DNA of 64,000 nucleotides from Lachnospiraceae bacterium (lineage in GTDB: Bacteria; Bacillota; Clostridia; Lachnospirales; Lachnospiraceae), in the NCBI GenBank assembly GCA_030526195.1, contig JAUNDG010000002.1, positions 99,228 to 163,227 on the forward strand, written 5' to 3'. The position numbers and the translations under genes are program-made. Every line of letters begins with the position of its first letter. Positions within the stretch are counted from its first letter, which is position 1. The notes beneath the pieces were generated by a model. The model saw only the letters and a list, made by a program, of their open reading frames with translations. It had not been told where the DNA came from and searched no databases. Of this stretch, positions 61,902 to 64,000 are shown in pieces.

Positions 61902-63044
61902 ATGTTTGAATTAAACGATCCGATTATTTCATCCGGGCGGCCTTTGGTGATCGACCGGGAAAAAACCTACGGTCTTGTGCTGGAAGGCGGCGGCGCCCGG
62001 GGGGCGTATCAGATTGGCTGCTGGCAGGCACTGGATCAGTTAGGTATTAAAATAAGCGGCATCTCGGGCGCCAGTGTGGGTTCTCTCAACGGCGCCCTTA
62101 TTTGCATGAATGATCTGGAGGGGGCCATGAATCTGTGGCAGAACCTGACATTTTCGAAGGTCATTGATGTAGATGATGATGCCATGATGAAGTTTCTGCA
62201 GAAACAAATGCCTCTGAAGGAAAAGCTGGGGCTTATCTTCCACCAGTTAAATGAAAAAGGCTTTGATGTGGAACCGCTGAAGGAAACCATCGAGCAGCTG
62301 GTTGATGAGGATAAGATCCGCTCCTCCGACCGGGATCTTTATATTCAGGTCATTGACGCGGATAAAAAGAAGGATCTGGAGGTGGACGTGAAAACACTGG
62401 CGCCGGGTCAGATCAAGGATTATCTGCTTGGCAGCGCCTATTTCCCTCTTTTCAAAAATGAGCGTCTGGGCGGCAAGCGTTTTCTTGACGGAGGCATGGC
62501 CAACAATGTGCCCATCAATGCGCTGATCAAGCGCAACTATAAGGACATCATTGTGCTGCGCATCTACGGCATCGGCCGGGAAAAGCATGTGCGGATTCCG
62601 GATGATGTGAAGCTTTTCACCGTGGCACCCACGGAGGATCTGGGGAATATCCTGGATTTCTCATCAGAGAACACCCAATACCAGATCAAGCTTGGATACT
62701 ACGATACTCTGGAAGCCCTGTACGGCATGAACGGCCGGCGGTTCTATTACACCCTGCCGACTCTGACCGAAACCGAGGCTTACGGCAAGCTCTTTAAGCT
62801 TCTCTCCCGTCACCGCGATTTCCTGAAGGACTATTTTGAGATTCAGGATGAAGCCCTCGAAAACCTGCGGCAGATCAACGAACGGTGCTGGCCCTATATC
62901 AGTTTCAGACTGGGCCTGCCGGAGGATTGGGATTACGTGTCACTCTATGCCGTGCTGCTGGAGATCATCGCCGAGCACGTGAAAGAGATGGAACGATTTA
63001 AATTTTATGAATTTAACGAATTTGAAGCTCAGGCCCTGGCCTGA
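61902..63044 (+). CDS. Patatin-like phospholipase
   Basis: 380 residues. The oxyanion hole is LEGGGARGAYQIG, the catalytic Ser lies in ISGASVGSLNG (GxSxG), and the catalytic Asp in FLDGGMANNVP (DGG). The first half is the patatin fold; the second half is helical with no clear family. It has no signal peptide, so it should be cytosolic. There is no strong Shine-Dalgarno before the ATG. The stop codon lies inside a perfect palindrome that probably ends transcription. Confidence 0.87.
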   Translation: MFELNDPIISSGRPLVIDREKTYGLVLEGGGARGAYQIGCWQALDQLGIKISGISGASVGSLNGALICMNDLEGAMNLWQNLTFSKVIDVDDDAMMKFLQKQMPLKEKLGLIFHQLNEKGFDVEPLKETIEQLVDEDKIRSSDRDLYIQVIDADKKKDLEVDVKTLAPGQIKDYLLGSAYFPLFKNERLGGKRFLDGGMANNVPINALIKRNYKDIIVLRIYGIGREKHVRIPDDVKLFTVAPTEDLGNILDFSSENTQYQIKLGYYDTLEALYGMNGRRFYYTLPTLTETEAYGKLFKLLSRHRDFLKDYFEIQDEALENLRQINERCWPYISFRLGLPEDWDYVSLYAVLLEIIAEHVKEMERFKFYEFNEFEAQALA

Positions 63045-63049
63045 GCTTC
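63024..63049. terminator. Palindrome over the patatin stop codon
   Basis: GAAGCTCAGGCC pairs perfectly with GGCCTGAGCTTC around a 2-base loop. It contains the stop codon of the patatin gene and lies between converging genes. It has only a weak T-tail. Confidence 0.55.
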
Positions 63050-63062
63050 TTGCATAGTTGGT

Positions 63063-63815
63063 TCAATTCTGTTCTGACCTGACAAAGACGAACGTCTTCT
63101 CATCCGATCGGGCCTCATCAAACCGGTACCCGCTGACGGCAAACCCTTTGATGTCTTCCGGGGTTTCGGCTTTGACGGAGGCCAGGTAGCGCACCATTTC
63201 CCCTCGGGCCATCTTGGCATAGACGCCTTTCTGAACCACCTTTTCGCCCTCAAGTTCACCGAACACACAGGTGATGAGCCGATCCTCCGGCGTCAGGTAC
63301 TTTTCAATGGTTTTTGAGTACTCTTTTGAAGCCAGGTTGATGATGATCCGGCTCTCGTCGATCACAGCCTTGTACAGGCTGTCGCCCCAGAAATCATAGA
63401 GGTTCTTGTGACCATTAACTTCTGCCTTTGCCTGCATTTCCAGGCGGTAAGGTGTCACGCCGTCCATGGGCCGCAGCACCCCGTAAAATCCGGACAGAAT
63501 CCGCAGATGCTCTTCCACATAATCAAGAGCCCCGTCCTCAAAGACAGCCGGGGCCATGTAAAGATACTGAATCCCGTCAAAGGACAAAAGCGCCGGTGTC
63601 AGGGCTTTGGTCAGATTCATGTCGGCAAAACGAGCCGCATTTTCCCGGGCCAGTTTCTCATTGCAGGCCCACATGGTTTTCTGTTCGTCAAAGGACAGCT
63701 GCTGAATCCAGTGCATCAGCTCTGTCGTTTTATCCATGAAAACGGGCAGCTGCTGATGAGGCAGCGTATCCGTGTCGATCCGCATTTTCTTAGCGGGTGA
63801 AATAATGATGCGCAT
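63063..63815 (-). CDS. yaaA: Peroxide stress protein YaaA (UPF0246)
   Basis: 250 residues, the usual length. The N-terminal IISPAKKMR and the middle FDGIQYLY, ILSGFYGVLRPMDGVTPYRLEM (in parts: LSGFYGVLRP) and LYDFWGDSL are diagnostic of YaaA, which limits DNA and protein damage from peroxide and intracellular iron in E. coli. The C-terminal AKMARGEMVRYLAS is also typical. A role in an anaerobe is inferred from the family only. Confidence 0.9.
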   Translation of the reverse strand: MRIIISPAKKMRIDTDTLPHQQLPVFMDKTTELMHWIQQLSFDEQKTMWACNEKLARENAARFADMNLTKALTPALLSFDGIQYLYMAPAVFEDGALDYVEEHLRILSGFYGVLRPMDGVTPYRLEMQAKAEVNGHKNLYDFWGDSLYKAVIDESRIIINLASKEYSKTIEKYLTPEDRLITCVFGELEGEKVVQKGVYAKMARGEMVRYLASVKAETPEDIKGFAVSGYRFDEARSDEKTFVFVRSEQN

Positions 63816-63870
63816 ATTATCTGTTATTTTTCTCCATATATTTTGTATGTCCGGCCTCTTCTGTCACAAG

Positions 63871-64000
63871 TCAATTTTGCCCACTTGTCTGGGCATTGAA
63901 ATCCAGCGAGAATGTACTGCCTTCCCCCATAACGCTTCCGGCTGTCAGCGGCAGGTTGATCATATCCGCCGCTTTCTTCGCCAGATACAGTCCCAGACCG
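63871..64000 (-). CDS. Sensor histidine kinase, C-terminal end (cut by window edge)
   Basis: 43 codons enter from the right edge and stop at 63871. The sequence GLGLYLAKKAADMINL is the G2 box and following helix of a HATPase domain, and GSVMGEGSTFSLDF is the usual end of such domains. So this is the last part of a histidine kinase. The rest of the gene is outside the window; the 55 bases to yaaA hold no other gene. Confidence 0.85.
   Translation of the reverse strand, partial: GLGLYLAKKAADMINLPLTAGSVMGEGSTFSLDFNAQTSGQN

Overview
The window reads as a chromosomal core segment of a moderately GC-rich anaerobic Firmicute, most likely a member of the Clostridia (Lachnospiraceae- or Eubacteriales-like). 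Evidence includes the Gram-positive gene neighbourhoods (recN-argR-nadK-tlyA-xseB-xseA-nusB-Asp23; rimO-pgsA; rpoZ-gmk-yicC; mutL-mutS-miaB), a Rex redox repressor, an NfnAB-type electron-bifurcating transhydrogenase pair, a clostridial-type LexA box in front of recA, a YerB-like lipoprotein and RqcH. The genus cannot be named from the sequence. No rRNA, tRNA, CRISPR array, prophage or complete transposase was seen. Most genes lie on the minus strand.

Region by region. 1-8611 (minus): phoH-ybeY-yerB-like-MTHFS-miaB-mutS-mutL, tightly packed with ATGA-type overlaps; mutL runs off the left edge. 8923-20571 (minus): rex, then nnr-alr, yebC-uppP-ftsK, a zinc-ribbon/TPR membrane protein and nfnA-nfnB. 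20799-22751 (plus): an ABC-F ATPase. 23064-26267 (minus): a large hybrid sensor kinase with two periplasmic-type binding domains, interrupted by an in-frame amber codon. 26631-30677: a visibly AT-richer L(+)-tartrate module (ttdA, ttdB, a SLC13-like permease, divergent LysR regulator). 30813-35880 (minus): icd, pgsA, rimO, rpoZ, gmk, yicC. 35988-37736 (plus): rqcH. 37868-45485 (minus): an orphan MtaA/URO-D-type methyltransferase, leuS, pgeF, a small unknown gene, yraN, recX and recA. 45834-63044: glgA; the recN-to-Asp23 block; prfC, a phosphopantetheinyl transferase, gltX, acpP; an FtsW/RodA protein; a DUF5662 protein; a GH13 debranching-enzyme homologue that has lost catalytic residues; and, on the plus strand, a DUF1292 protein and a patatin. 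The right edge holds yaaA and the last 43 codons of a histidine kinase.

The least routine features are: (1) a family of short dispersed structured repeats in intergenic gaps, with a long hairpin followed by a GTTCAA terminus that resembles IS200/IS605 right ends, two of which supply the stop codon of the gene they abut; (2) the amber-split sensor kinase; (3) the catalytically degenerate GH13 protein; (4) the AT-rich tartrate island; and (5) an orphan cobamide-type methyltransferase homologue behind a promoter with its own inverted repeat. Regulatory sites that can be read directly include near-consensus promoters for rex, ABC-F, leuS, recA and yicC, and a LexA box between the recA promoter and its ribosome binding site.
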